The notes under the pieces are model-generated. The model saw nothing but the letters and a program-made list of their open reading frames with translations. It made no database searches and had not been told where the DNA came from. The translations under genes were made by a program, and so were the position numbers. A stretch of DNA of 64,000 nt from an uncultured Alphaproteobacteria bacterium (lineage in GTDB: Bacteria > Pseudomonadota > Alphaproteobacteria > Micavibrionales > Micavibrionaceae). Below, in pieces: positions 42,679 through 52,143 of the stretch (the first letter of the stretch is position 1; each line of letters begins with the position of its first letter). The stretch is taken from NCBI GenBank assembly GCA_946481075.1, contig CAMLMC010000001.1:1054001-1118000 (forward strand), in the 5' to 3' direction.

Positions 42679-43365
42679 TTAGTTTATATCGATGATTTCA
42701 CGGATCAGCGGGACGGAAACGGCCCGCTTTTCTATAAGGGCCCGTTCATCGGCACGGCGGACGATATCACGGGCGGCCTCGAAGGAGCGCTCCATGCGCG
42801 GAAGGATATATTTGATCACATCCTCACCCACGCGCAATTGGCGGTCATTAAACAATTTCACCAAAACAGCGCCCAGTAGCACATCATCCGGCTCACGGAT
42901 TGAAACACTCGGCGCGGCACGAAGGCGGCTTGCAAGGTCCGGCACAGTAAAGGCGCGGCGGATCGGCGGTTCCAGAAGCGTAATGAGGAATGTCCGCTTT
43001 TCTTCCTTGAAAAGATTATAAAGGTGGAAGAGTCCCTTCTCCCGTTCGATATCGCCAATGATGCCATCACCGTCTTCGATGATGATGTGCTGCCCCTTTT
43101 CGGCAAGGGTGCGGACGGAACCATCATTCAGTTCATCCGGGTTGATAATCGCGGCATCGCTTCGTTCGGTCCACACGGCGGCGAGGTGGCTTTTCCCGCT
43201 CGCAACAGGGCCATAGAGTATGAGCGCGGGCGCGGGCCATTCGGGCCATAAATCGATCCATGCCACTGCGTCCTGATTGCTCGGCGCGATCAGAAAATCA
43301 TCACGCCCCATCGCGGTGCGATGACCAAGGTCGAGCGGAATTTGCGGATGCGGGTTGGCGGTCAT
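42679..43365 (-). CDS. hdaA: DnaA regulatory inactivator HdaA
   Basis: 228 residues, DnaA-like AAA+ without the DNA-binding domain. The N-terminal QIPLDLGH is the beta-clamp-binding motif, Walker A is LYGPVASGKSHLAAVW, the Walker B region HIIIEDGDGIIG and the sensor II area FEAARDIVRRADERAL. With the clamp it stimulates ATP hydrolysis on DnaA after initiation, limiting re-replication. Its start shares a base with the PerM-like stop (TAATG). Confidence 0.9.
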   Translation of the reverse strand: MTANPHPQIPLDLGHRTAMGRDDFLIAPSNQDAVAWIDLWPEWPAPALILYGPVASGKSHLAAVWTERSDAAIINPDELNDGSVRTLAEKGQHIIIEDGDGIIGDIEREKGLFHLYNLFKEEKRTFLITLLEPPIRRAFTVPDLASRLRAAPSVSIREPDDVLLGAVLVKLFNDRQLRVGEDVIKYILPRMERSFEAARDIVRRADERALIEKRAVSVPLIREIIDIN

Positions 43366-44471
43366 TATTTCTTAAGGCTTTCCGTTTCTTCGACAATGAT
43401 CTTCGCCTGGTCCGCAGGCTGTTTGTAAAGCGGGCTCGCCTTATACCGGTCAATTCCAAACCCCGCCAGCACGCCGATCACCGCGGCGACAGGCACGGCA
43501 AGCAGCATGCCGACAATCCCGAACAGGCTTCCCCCCGCCAGCAAGGCGAACATGACCCAGAGCGGATGCAGGCCAACGCTGTCGCCCACCAGCTTGGGCG
43601 TTAGAAAGTTGCCTTCGATAAATTGCCCGGCCAGAAAGATGGCGGCAATGATTCCCATATAGACAAGGTCGCCGGTCTGGAACCACGCAACGGCAACGCT
43701 GACAACAAGGCCGAGCGTAGATCCGACGAGCGGGATAATCGAAAAAATGCCAGCGCCAAGCCCGATCAGGAAACCGTAATTCAGACCCGCAATCGTTAAG
43801 GCAATCGCATATATCACACCCAGGATAAAGGCGACCGTGATCTGCCCGCGGATAAAGCCGGAGAGCTTGGCATCGATTTTTTTCAGGATATCGCGGATCA
43901 CTTTTTCATGCTGCCTTGGGTAAAGACTTTCCACCCATTTCACGATGCGTGGCCATTCGTTCATCATGAAATAGGCCACCAGGGGCGTTAAAACAAGCGT
44001 GGTGAGGAAGCCCATAACCGCCGCGCCGCCCGATGCAATCCCGCCGACGATACCGCCGGTCGCGCCCACCAGTTTACCGGCGTTCTCTTTCAAATTGTCA
44101 TTGATCTGCGTGAGATAATCGTCACCCAGCCTATCTTCCATCCATGCAAGATAGGGGCGCACGGCTTCGATCATGTTTTGTATGTAATTGGGAATTTGTT
44201 CGATCAGGGTTTCGAGCTGGCGGACCGCCATAGGGCCAAGCGTTAAGACCACGATCACCATGAACAAAATAAAGAGCGTGAGGATAATCAGCGATGTTAC
44301 CCAGCGCGGCAGCCCTTTTTGATAGGAAACCTTACGCATAATCGGATCGAGCAAATAGGCAATCGCAATCCCGAGCACGAAAGGCGTCAGTATATTGTTA
44401 AAAAGCCAGATAAAGCCGATAAAAAGGGCAAAGGCGCCCCCCCAGAAAGCTATGGTAATTTTGGCCGGCAT
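43365..44471 (-). CDS. PerM/AI-2E family membrane protein
   Basis: 368 residues, about eight membrane helices with a long loop in the middle. The end pattern LYPRQHEKVIRDILKKIDAKL then SGFIRGQITVAFILG and FSIIPLVGSTLGLVVSV is the AI-2E transporter/PerM signature; KLVGDSVGLHPLWVMFALLAGG closes it. Family members include autoinducer and Na+/H+ exporters; the substrate here is unknown. It lies in an operon with DUF2066 (upstream) and hdaA (downstream), the usual alphaproteobacterial order next to purM. Confidence 0.92.
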   Translation of the reverse strand: MPAKITIAFWGGAFALFIGFIWLFNNILTPFVLGIAIAYLLDPIMRKVSYQKGLPRWVTSLIILTLFILFMVIVVLTLGPMAVRQLETLIEQIPNYIQNMIEAVRPYLAWMEDRLGDDYLTQINDNLKENAGKLVGATGGIVGGIASGGAAVMGFLTTLVLTPLVAYFMMNEWPRIVKWVESLYPRQHEKVIRDILKKIDAKLSGFIRGQITVAFILGVIYAIALTIAGLNYGFLIGLGAGIFSIIPLVGSTLGLVVSVAVAWFQTGDLVYMGIIAAIFLAGQFIEGNFLTPKLVGDSVGLHPLWVMFALLAGGSLFGIVGMLLAVPVAAVIGVLAGFGIDRYKASPLYKQPADQAKIIVEETESLKK

Positions 44472-44477
44472 GTCTTG

Positions 44478-45686
44478 TTACCTACTGTAAGAATAAGGTT
44501 GCTGAACTGTGTTCATATAAATTTCGACAGGCCCGCCCGATGGTGCCGCCCGCAACATGACACCGCTGCCCTGCAGGGCGGATTGCATCTGGCTGACATT
44601 ACCGGAAAAACGTATATCTAGCAAAGATTCACGAGGCTTCAGGGCTTTTATCAAAACCGATTGAACGCCAGGCGTGCGGTCCAGCGCCCCTTTCAGTCGC
44701 ACCCATTCCTGCACCGAAGAAAAACGCGCACGCACGGGGTAGGTTGTTGCCGGACCAAGCGTCTGACGCGTATAGGGAACGGCAGGGATCAAATTCGGTT
44801 GGGGCGTTTGTGCGGCGGGCATTGTCGGTGAATGGGCCGCGTTCGCCTTCCAGTCGGCACGGAGCATCGATTTTACTTTTTGCGCCGCGCGAACATGCAG
44901 GGCATCATCGGTTTCATCCGGCAGCCGATCAAAGGTGATTTTTTGCACCGGCTCGGCCCCATTGAAACCATGTTTGTAAATCGTAATCTGTAATTTCGGC
45001 CCCTGAATGGCCGCGAGCAGCAAGGCAACATCGTTTGCGCCATATCTATCGGCAAGCTTTTGCAGTTGCATCGGGTCATACAAAGTCACATCGCGCCCAT
45101 CGATCAGCCCCATATCCTGCGCATCGCCAAGCGGCAGGGCCGTCGGCTGAATGGCGGAACGGTCAGATGGCATCTTACGCCATGCATCGAACCATGGATT
45201 TGGCTGCCCCCAGAGTGTTGTCTGCCCTATCGATTGATAAAACGGCAAAACCAGAATTGGCTTCTGAATTTCGTCCGTTACCACACGCCCTTGCGTTGCC
45301 ATTTGGGTTCGCATTGCATTCGGGCGGAAACGCACCGTGAATGTACCTTTGTACCGCACGCGCGATAATTGCTCGCTCGTCACCTCGATATCCTGCACCA
45401 GAGAGGATACGGTAATTGGATCCGGCGCCTTGAAGGTTTTCAGTTCGTCCGGACCCAGCAAACGTTCGGCCAGAGTTTGATAGGCCTTCACTTGCGCTTC
45501 TTCCATCGCTTTTTCACGGGCCAGAACGGCATTCTGGGCGGTGACGTCAACCTCCACCCCCTCTATCGTATAAACGGGGTTGGTTTCGGCAGTAGCAGAT
45601 CCTGAAAAACCAAGGAAAACAGCCGCAAAAAGCAGACAAATAACTGTACGCGCGATGGCGAATTGCTTATAGATAGGGGCGGCCAT
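44478..45686 (-). CDS. Exported DUF2066-domain protein
   Basis: 402 residues, signal peptide around 12-33 (ARTVICLLFAAVFLGFSGSA). The next part, VYTIEGVEVDVTAQNAVLAR then EKAMEEAQVKAYQTLAERLL, is the DUF2066 signature. Residues 230 onward are a probable second domain ending in a ferredoxin-like repeat (SVQEWVRLKGALDRTPGVQS then LDIRFSGNVSQMQSAL). The role is unknown; its constant position next to purM and perM is conserved across alphaproteobacteria. It diverges from purM over 59 bases. Confidence 0.85.
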   Translation of the reverse strand: MAAPIYKQFAIARTVICLLFAAVFLGFSGSATAETNPVYTIEGVEVDVTAQNAVLAREKAMEEAQVKAYQTLAERLLGPDELKTFKAPDPITVSSLVQDIEVTSEQLSRVRYKGTFTVRFRPNAMRTQMATQGRVVTDEIQKPILVLPFYQSIGQTTLWGQPNPWFDAWRKMPSDRSAIQPTALPLGDAQDMGLIDGRDVTLYDPMQLQKLADRYGANDVALLLAAIQGPKLQITIYKHGFNGAEPVQKITFDRLPDETDDALHVRAAQKVKSMLRADWKANAAHSPTMPAAQTPQPNLIPAVPYTRQTLGPATTYPVRARFSSVQEWVRLKGALDRTPGVQSVLIKALKPRESLLDIRFSGNVSQMQSALQGSGVMLRAAPSGGPVEIYMNTVQQPYSYSR

Positions 45687-45745
45687 GCAATTATCCTCGT
45701 TGAAAAGTATGGCATTTTTATAACGCGAAAGGCCCGGATTACCAA

Positions 45746-46816
45746 ATGAAACAAAGCGCTTATAAAGAGGCCGGTGTGGATATAGACGCCGGCGAAGAAC
45801 TGGTCGAACGGATCAAGCCGGCGGTCAAGCGCACGATGCGCCCCGGCACGATGGGCGGCCTCGGCGGTTTTGGCGCCATGTTCGACCCGAAAGCGGCGGG
45901 TTACAAAGATCCGGTACTTGTCTCCAGCACCGATGGCGTTGGCACGAAAATCAAAATCGCGATTGAAACAGGCCGTCATAAAGATATCGGCATCGATCTT
46001 GTCGCGATGTGCGTCAATGACCTTGTCGTGCAGGGCGCGGAACCCCTGTTTTTCCTTGATTACTTTGCGACGGGCAAGCTTGATGTCGATACCGCGCAAG
46101 CCGTGATTGACGGAATCGCACGCGGCTGTGAAGAGGCCGGATGTGCCCTGATCGGCGGCGAAACCGCCGAAATGCCCGGTATGTATGCGGCGGGCGATTA
46201 CGATCTTGCGGGCTTCACCGTCGGCGCTGTCGAGCGTGAAAACGTCCTGACAGGCGAAACTATCACGGAAGGCGATATCGTTCTTGGCCTTTCTTCAAGC
46301 GGCGTCCATTCCAACGGCTATTCCCTTGTCCGTAAGCTGATGAGCAATACCCAGGGCTATAGCTATGACTCCCCGGCCCCGTTCGCGGCGAGACAGACCA
46401 TGGCCGATGTGCTTCTGGCCCCCACAAGAATTTATGTCAAACCCCTCCTGAAGGCCTTGAAATTGGGCGGCATCAAAGGTATGGCCCATATTACGGGTGG
46501 AGGCCTGAGCGAAAACATCCCCCGTGTTCTGCCCGAAGGGCTGGGTGTGCGGCTCGATGCTGCGAAATGGCCACGCCCCGGCGTGTTCGGCTGGCTGGCA
46601 CAGGCCGGCAATCTGGACCCTGCTGATATGGCCCGCACTCTCAATTGCGGTATCGGGATGGTGGTGATTGTTGCACCGGAGGCTGCGGACGCGATCACGG
46701 CCAGCCTGACAGACAGCGGCGAAAGCGTTCATCAAATCGGCACTGTGGCGGCCATGGACGCTGACACTCCGCGTGTGGCCATCGACAATATCAATCTGCT
46801 GACGGCTTCCACTTGA
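45746..46816 (+). CDS. purM: Phosphoribosylformylglycinamidine cyclo-ligase (AIR synthetase)
   Basis: Purine synthesis step 5, FGAM to AIR, ATP-dependent. 356 residues. [20 protein letters not shown] at the start, [46 protein letters not shown] and [20 protein letters not shown] are the standard AIRS motifs. purN is often next to it but is not present here; a small oxidase-subunit gene follows. Confidence 0.97.
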   Translation: MKQSAYKEAGVDIDAGEELVERIKPAVKRTMRPGTMGGLGGFGAMFDPKAAGYKDPVLVSSTDGVGTKIKIAIETGRHKDIGIDLVAMCVNDLVVQGAEPLFFLDYFATGKLDVDTAQAVIDGIARGCEEAGCALIGGETAEMPGMYAAGDYDLAGFTVGAVERENVLTGETITEGDIVLGLSSSGVHSNGYSLVRKLMSNTQGYSYDSPAPFAARQTMADVLLAPTRIYVKPLLKALKLGGIKGMAHITGGGLSENIPRVLPEGLGVRLDAAKWPRPGVFGWLAQAGNLDPADMARTLNCGIGMVVIVAPEAADAITASLTDSGESVHQIGTVAAMDADTPRVAIDNINLLTAST

Positions 46817-46869
46817 ATTTGCTGCAAAATCTGGTTCAATAAACCCGTTAAACGAAGGAATACACCGCC

Positions 46870-47019
46870 ATGGGCACACATTCACAAACTCCGGTTGCCG
46901 TCGATCCTGAAAGCCTGAAACAGGCACAATCCATCTGGCATAATTTCATGCAGATGACCAAATATGGCGTGATTGCAACGATCATCCTATTGATCGGCAT
47001 GGCGATTTTCCTGGTCTGA
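46870..47019 (+). CDS. aa3-type cytochrome c oxidase subunit IV
   Basis: 49 residues, a hydrophilic start then AQSIWHNFMQMTKYGVIATI and a single membrane helix (about 33-49), matching the tiny alphaproteobacterial subunit IV (Pfam COX4_pro_2). It stabilises or accompanies CtaC/D/E in the inner membrane. GAAGGA lies ten bases before the ATG. No other oxidase gene is in the window; it is commonly found apart from the main ctaCDGE cluster. Confidence 0.82.
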   Translation: MGTHSQTPVAVDPESLKQAQSIWHNFMQMTKYGVIATIILLIGMAIFLV

Positions 47020-47092
47020 CGATCCGGCGTTAACCATCTAAACCCTTTATAGCATTCATGTTTTTGTAACCTTTTCACGCGATGATAAAGGC

Positions 47093-47121
47093 GGCAAGGG
47101 TCTTATCCCAAAGCCCTTGCC
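47093..47121 (+). promoter_or_regulatory. Hairpin in the leader of the 7TM hybrid kinase
   Basis: A perfect 8-bp stem GGCAAGGG / CCCTTGCC with a 13-base loop, ending 15 bases before the kinase ATG. There is no T-run, so an RNA structure over the ribosome site or an operator is likelier than a terminator. The 117-base gap it lies in holds nothing else recognised. Confidence 0.45.
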
Positions 47122-47136
47122 AAGGGACAAAAACTT

Positions 47137-50100
47137 ATGCCTATCAAGGAATTACGGAATAACGGCCCGGTTCTGCCCGCCCTCTCCATGGCGCGGGGTG
47201 TTTTGTTATTCCCGCTTTTGTTGGTCGTAGCCTTTGCATGGACATTACAGGCGCAGGCGGCGGCGCCCCAAAAACCATTCCTTCCCGTTACGATTGACGG
47301 GGAAACGGCGGGCGGCGCCATCGGCCAAAACATCATCATTCAAAAAGATACGGGCGGAAAAGTCAGCGCGGAGCGCATCCGCGAAACGATGGGCACGATC
47401 CTGAATGGCACCGTATCGGCAGATGACATCATCCCCCTTGGCGCAGGCGGAACCTCACACTGGTTGTCTTTCAAAATTCTCAACAAGAACGGAAATCCGA
47501 ATTGGTTTCTCGATCTTGGCCGGTATGGCGAAGGTCGGCGCGGCCATCTGAAAGAAATACACGTTTATGAAATGCCTCTGGCCTATCCGGGAGCAGGCAC
47601 ACGCCCGGCATTCTACCTGAACGAAATTTCGTCCGGCAAGAATGATAGCAATTACGCCGTCACCGTACCTGCAGGCACACAAAAACTTGTCATCGTCCAT
47701 GCCGTACCAACACGCGGCGTGCCGGCCTCGATCGCACCAACGCTGTATGCGCAAAACGAACTTGCCTCTAAAATATATGCGAACGCTTTTTACAATGCGG
47801 CCTATATCATATTGTTGTTGGGCGTCGCCGTCGCCGGCGTGATGATGGCGCGTCAATCCAAACAAAAAAGCCTTCTCGTTTTTTCCCTCTATTTTGGATT
47901 GCTGGCCCTTTCCTATTTCGTCATAGAACAACAATCGGATAATCCGGCCTTCGGATTTTATAAATTCTTCATCGCCATCATGATGGCCACCCATATTGTA
48001 CTGGCCACGCGCCTGACTGCGATTATGTGCGGTATAGATCACAGGCGTCCGCCGGAAAGATTGATATTAAACGCCCTGACGGTGGTTGGTGTTATCGCGA
48101 TAGCAGTCTGCCTTTTCATTCCCATGCCCGAAGGATTGTTGCAAACATCAATCCTGAGCGGCGTTCCGCTCGCGGTTTATCTTGTCGCCGCAATCATGAC
48201 GTTCGCAAACACCTTGTCCGGCAACATCCGCGGCTATGCATTCTTCGGTTCCTGGCTCGCCCCGTTTGTGGGACTTGGTATTACCAGCCTGACAAATGCG
48301 GGCCTTGTGCCATCTTCCTTCTTGCTTCTGAATGCCTTGTGGCTTTCCTATCCCCTACAAGCCGTTTTGATCCTGCTTGGCAACGCGCAGGCAGGGTTGT
48401 GGCGTTTTAGAACGCCCACGCAAATCGAAGCACCGGTCAATGAGTCCGGCGATGCCCTTTATCTCTCCCGTTTGAAACAAACCCGCGATGAAGCAGACCA
48501 TTCCCGCCTTTTGCGCGTTATCGAGAAGGAGCGCGAACTTCTGGCCGAAATGAAGCAGCGCGAAGCCGTGCGTCTTCAAGAGGCCCAGCGTGCGAAAGAG
48601 GAAGCCGATGAGGCAAACCGCGCGAAATCCGCCTTCCTTGCCGTGGTCAGCCATGAAATCCGTACGCCGATGACAGGGATTATGGGGATGGTGCGCCTTC
48701 TGCTTGATAGCAATATCACCAAGCAGCAGAAAGACTATGTCCTGACCATTCAGGAATCGGGCGATGCCATGCTCGGCCTTCTCAATGACATTCTCGACTT
48801 CGAAAAGATTCAACGCGGCAAAATGGAACTGGAGAATATCAGTTTCGACCTGCACCGTTTGATTCAGGGAGTTGTCGCCCTTATGTCCGGCCATGCCGCG
48901 CAAAAACAAATCGACCTTTCCGCCCGTATTGACGACAATCTTCCCCGCTTTGTGAAGGGAGACCCGACACGGCTGCGGCAAGTCTTGCTGAACCTTATGG
49001 GGAACGCCCTGAAATTTACCGAGTCCGGCAGCGTGACCCTGCAGGTGAAGAATCTGAAAGGGCCTGAAACGGGCGCGGCCTATCAGGGGAACGAATTTAT
49101 GATCTATTTCTCTGTAACAGATACAGGGATTGGGATCAGCGCAGAGGCGCAGACCAATCTGTTTTCTCCGTTCGCACAGGCGGATTCGACTATATCGCGG
49201 AAATTCGGCGGCACGGGACTCGGGCTTGCCATCTCCAAGGGATTGATCGAAGCGATGGGCAGCGCCATCAATATCAATAGTCAGCCGGGCGAAGGCAGCA
49301 CCTTCTTCTTTACACTTAAGATGGAGCGCGGCATTTCATCGATGCAGGACAGCGCGAAAAAGGCTTCGGACTCAAACGCCGTTTCCCTGCCCGATTCAAT
49401 TCCCGCCATTCAACCGCTGCGCATTCTGGTGGTCGATGACAACACCATCAACCGCAAAGTAATCGGCAGTTTCCTCGCGCAAGACAGCCATTCCATCACG
49501 CCATCGACCACGGCGGAGGACGCGTTGCAAAAAATAGAGGCCGGTGATTTTGACCTGATCCTGATGGATATCGAATTGCCGGGCATCACGGGGAATGAGG
49601 CCATCAAACAGCTGCGCGCCAGCCCAAATCCGCACAAAGCCAACATCCCTGCAATCGCGCTCACAGGGAATGTATCGAAGGAAGACATGGGCCGGTATCT
49701 TGCAGACGGTATGAACGGGATTGTGCCCAAACCCATCGACGTCGACCAATTGCGCGGCATGATCCACGAAGTGATGACACGGTCCAACCAGCGCGAAATC
49801 AAAACGCCTGATATGACCAAACCATCCATGCAGGCTCCAATTGAAAACAATACGGCGACACCGATGATTTCACCGCCGCCGAATGTAATGGAGGCAAAAA
49901 CGCCCGAAGCGGAAATAAATGTTTTTAATCCACTCATGCTCCAATCCCTGCGCGATGCCATCGGCATGGACCAGTTGCAGAATTTGCTGAACGAACTTAT
50001 GGACAAGACCCATGAAATACTGGGCGGGCTCGATCTCGCAACACGTGCCGGTAACATGGAACTTATCTCTGCCCGCGCTCATGAACTCAAAGGCATGGCG

Positions 50101-50265
50101 GGGAATTTCGGGTTAGTGGAGATTAGCGAAATAGCAGCAGATGCGGAGCGTAAGGCACGCGCAAATGAAAAAGACGATATCCCTACTCTTGTTGGCTCGC
50201 TTCCGGCTGCCACGCAACGGGCACAGCAGGCATTAAAAGAATGGGTCGGAACGACAGGCGAATAA
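47137..50265 (+). CDS. 7TMR-DISM hybrid histidine kinase with receiver and HPt
   Basis: 1042 residues. Signal/first helix (about 20-42), then a periplasmic DISMED2-like sensor (about 48-205; WLSFKILNKNGNPNWFLDLG), a seven-helix 7TMR-DISM region (about 220-425) and a coiled-coil (ELLAEMKQREAVRLQEAQRA). HisKA with phospho-His near 506 (VVSHEIRTPMTGIMG), HATPase with NLMGNALKFT, TDTGIGIS and KFGGTGLGLAIS. One receiver follows (about 766-885; ILVVDDN, LILMDIELPGITGNEA, VPKPID) and a C-terminal HPt (AHELKGMAGNFG). Such 7TM sensors often recognise extracellular carbohydrates or metabolites. There is no downstream output gene; the relay target is unknown. Confidence 0.92.
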   Translation: MPIKELRNNGPVLPALSMARGVLLFPLLLVVAFAWTLQAQAAAPQKPFLPVTIDGETAGGAIGQNIIIQKDTGGKVSAERIRETMGTILNGTVSADDIIPLGAGGTSHWLSFKILNKNGNPNWFLDLGRYGEGRRGHLKEIHVYEMPLAYPGAGTRPAFYLNEISSGKNDSNYAVTVPAGTQKLVIVHAVPTRGVPASIAPTLYAQNELASKIYANAFYNAAYIILLLGVAVAGVMMARQSKQKSLLVFSLYFGLLALSYFVIEQQSDNPAFGFYKFFIAIMMATHIVLATRLTAIMCGIDHRRPPERLILNALTVVGVIAIAVCLFIPMPEGLLQTSILSGVPLAVYLVAAIMTFANTLSGNIRGYAFFGSWLAPFVGLGITSLTNAGLVPSSFLLLNALWLSYPLQAVLILLGNAQAGLWRFRTPTQIEAPVNESGDALYLSRLKQTRDEADHSRLLRVIEKERELLAEMKQREAVRLQEAQRAKEEADEANRAKSAFLAVVSHEIRTPMTGIMGMVRLLLDSNITKQQKDYVLTIQESGDAMLGLLNDILDFEKIQRGKMELENISFDLHRLIQGVVALMSGHAAQKQIDLSARIDDNLPRFVKGDPTRLRQVLLNLMGNALKFTESGSVTLQVKNLKGPETGAAYQGNEFMIYFSVTDTGIGISAEAQTNLFSPFAQADSTISRKFGGTGLGLAISKGLIEAMGSAININSQPGEGSTFFFTLKMERGISSMQDSAKKASDSNAVSLPDSIPAIQPLRILVVDDNTINRKVIGSFLAQDSHSITPSTTAEDALQKIEAGDFDLILMDIELPGITGNEAIKQLRASPNPHKANIPAIALTGNVSKEDMGRYLADGMNGIVPKPIDVDQLRGMIHEVMTRSNQREIKTPDMTKPSMQAPIENNTATPMISPPPNVMEAKTPEAEINVFNPLMLQSLRDAIGMDQLQNLLNELMDKTHEILGGLDLATRAGNMELISARAHELKGMAGNFGLVEISEIAADAERKARANEKDDIPTLVGSLPAATQRAQQALKEWVGTTGE

Positions 50266-50292
50266 AAAACCCCGCGGAAAATGCGGGGTTTT
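50266..50292. terminator. Bidirectional terminator between hybrid kinase and ndk
   Basis: Perfect 10-bp stem AAAACCCCGC / GCGGGGTTTT with a 7-base loop, directly after the kinase stop. Its A/T flanks let it serve both convergent genes. Confidence 0.9.
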
Positions 50293-50313
50293 AATTTTCA
50301 ATCGCTAACCGGA

Positions 50314-50736
50314 TTAACCGACGATTTCTTCTTCGGTGAAGAATTGGGCGATCTCGATTTTAGCATTCTCCAGCGAGTCCGAACCGTGAACCGTGTTCTC
50401 GCCAATCGATACCGCGAATTCCTTGCGGATGGTGCCTTCGGCGGCCTCGGCAGGATTGGTGGCGCCCATCACTTCGCGGTTTTTGGCAACGGCGTTTTCG
50501 CCTTCCAATACCTGAACCACAACCGGCTCGGATGTCATGAACTCAACAAGCTCGCCATAGAAGGGGCGCTCTTTGTGAATCTCATAGAATTTTTCGGCTT
50601 GCGCCTTTGTCATTTTAATGCGGCGCTGTGCCACAATGCGAAGACCGGCATCTTCAAATTTCTTGTTTACGGCGCCTGTCAGGTTGCGGCGTGTTCCATC
50701 CGGTTTGATGATCGAAAAGGTGCGTTCGAGAGCCAT
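50314..50736 (-). CDS. ndk: Nucleoside diphosphate kinase
   Basis: 140 residues. [18 protein letters not shown] at the start, [19 protein letters not shown] and active-site His in [20 protein letters not shown] are the NDK signatures. It transfers the gamma-phosphate from ATP to NDPs via phospho-His. Monocistronic, converging on the hybrid kinase, and diverging from the next gene over 257 bases that are strikingly AT-rich around 50880-50960. Confidence 0.97.
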   Translation of the reverse strand: MALERTFSIIKPDGTRRNLTGAVNKKFEDAGLRIVAQRRIKMTKAQAEKFYEIHKERPFYGELVEFMTSEPVVVQVLEGENAVAKNREVMGATNPAEAAEGTIRKEFAVSIGENTVHGSDSLENAKIEIAQFFTEEEIVG

Positions 50737-50993
50737 GAAAATCCTCTGTTATTCTGGTCGTTAAGAAATCGTGCCACCTTATAACCAGCGCCGCCGCGCC
50801 GCACAAGTTTTTAATTGTTCCGAAAGTGTCGCTTTTATCCACAGACCATTTCCGTTTGTTTCCAGAGTCCCCGTCGATAACTTCGAAGATTCCAAACTTA
50901 TAAGAGAGTAATAATATTTTACCGTTGATTTTTATTATTTGTTTTTGTTACCATTCTTGCGTCGCATAGGTGATATGCAAGGGGGTCATTGCA

Positions 50994-51740
50994 ATGCAGC
51001 ATATTGCACATATTTTTGGAGTATCCAGTAAAGACGTTGATTTGTTTGAGTGTTCGGTACCGTTTGATACTTTGAAAAAGAATGGCGAGCGCGCAATTAA
51101 AAACGGGGAGCTAAGCCGCTCCCCTCTTCAAAAATTCAGCTATGCCCTCTGCAACGAGGCCGGCCTCTGTCCGGAAGACTCCGTTATTATGGGCCCCATC
51201 AAGGATTTGAAACGCATATTGCAAAAGGCCGTGGCCCGCTACGATGGCGATGTATCCCAGGTGTCGGATGTTGTCCGCGATATGGTCGCCCTTGATCATA
51301 TAGAGGAAGTAAAAGCCATTAAAGATATAGCGAGCAATGCAAAATTCCGCGAAGCGCAGGAATCCAAGGGCGTCAAGATTCTGGCTGTTGAAGACTATTT
51401 CGAACATCCGACAGAAACCACAGGCTGGAGAGGCCTTGTGATTAAACTGGAAGTGGATCTGGGCAAAGGCCGCACCCAGAAAGCAGAATTGCAAGCCGTG
51501 CCCCGCGATATGATACCTGATTATGAAGCGACGCATGCCTATCTGGAAAGAGCGCGCGATATAATCGACCTAAGACGCGCACAGGGGCTTGACGTTACGG
51601 CCCATGAGCGCCTTTCGATTAATGAAGACCGTAACACGGCCAAGAAAATGCATTTGTCCGGTGCGATGCGTACAGGTTTCATCCGTCTGGAAACCCCGAA
51701 ACAGTATCATGAAAATGGATTAAGATATTTGGTTGCGTGA
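50994..51740 (+). CDS. Possible RelA/SpoT-fold nucleotidyltransferase-like protein
   Basis: 248 residues, start ATG 50994 (AAGGGGG eight bases upstream). After an N-terminal helix part, residues 70-200 resemble the RelA/SpoT synthetase fold: YDGDVSQVSDVVRDMVALDH (Asp-Val-Arg helix), VEDYFEHPTETTGWRGLVIK (KDRF-x-P-x-x-x-GYRD-like) and RTQKAELQAVPR (E-x-Q-like strand). If real, it might make (p)ppGpp or modify tRNA/nucleotides; key residues are only partly conserved, so it may be non-catalytic. I do not recognise a close family. Long AT-rich leader upstream, terminator downstream, single gene. Confidence 0.5.
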   Translation: MQHIAHIFGVSSKDVDLFECSVPFDTLKKNGERAIKNGELSRSPLQKFSYALCNEAGLCPEDSVIMGPIKDLKRILQKAVARYDGDVSQVSDVVRDMVALDHIEEVKAIKDIASNAKFREAQESKGVKILAVEDYFEHPTETTGWRGLVIKLEVDLGKGRTQKAELQAVPRDMIPDYEATHAYLERARDIIDLRRAQGLDVTAHERLSINEDRNTAKKMHLSGAMRTGFIRLETPKQYHENGLRYLVA

Positions 51741-51756
51741 TTTGCAACTGAACAGG

Positions 51757-51790
51757 AAAACAAAACCCGCCATATGGCGGGTTTTGTTTT
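51757..51790. terminator. Bidirectional terminator (15-bp perfect stem)
   Basis: AAAACAAAACCCGCC and GGCGGGTTTTGTTTT pair perfectly around ATAT. It serves the convergent genes ending at 51740 and 51799. Confidence 0.92.
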
Positions 51791-51798
51791 GGGTAATA

Positions 51799-52074
51799 TC
51801 AACTGAATATCCCGCCCAATGTGAGGCTGGCCTGTAATCTTGGCCCATCTCCCCGTGCGACATCCTGCAACATATCCCTGACTATAGACTCAGGCGTATT
51901 CTCGCGGACCCAGTTTGCGTTTGCATCTGTGATCGCATACATCCCCTCTCCGCTACGGTCGAAAAACAGTTTGGACAAATTTTGTATATTGCCATCAACT
52001 TTAATATGAAAGCTGCCTGGTAATTTTTCCCGTTTTAGAAAATCCAACGCTGTCTGCTCTTTAAACAAATCCAT
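51799..52074 (-). CDS. Small hypothetical protein
   Basis: 91 residues with a good ribosome site (GAGGTGAGGAT) before the ATG. No signal peptide or membrane segment; a mixed alpha/beta composition (GSFHIKVDGNIQNLSKLFFD, then SIVRDMLQDVARG). No family is recognised. It lies alone between the terminator and alaS on the same strand, 69 bases downstream of alaS. Confidence 0.6.
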   Translation of the reverse strand: MDLFKEQTALDFLKREKLPGSFHIKVDGNIQNLSKLFFDRSGEGMYAITDANANWVRENTPESIVRDMLQDVARGDGPRLQASLTLGGIFS

Positions 52075-52143
52075 GTTATCCTCACCTCTTATCTTATTTT
52101 CATAACATTGGCAGGCTGATTTTGCAAGCTTTATAAGTTATAT

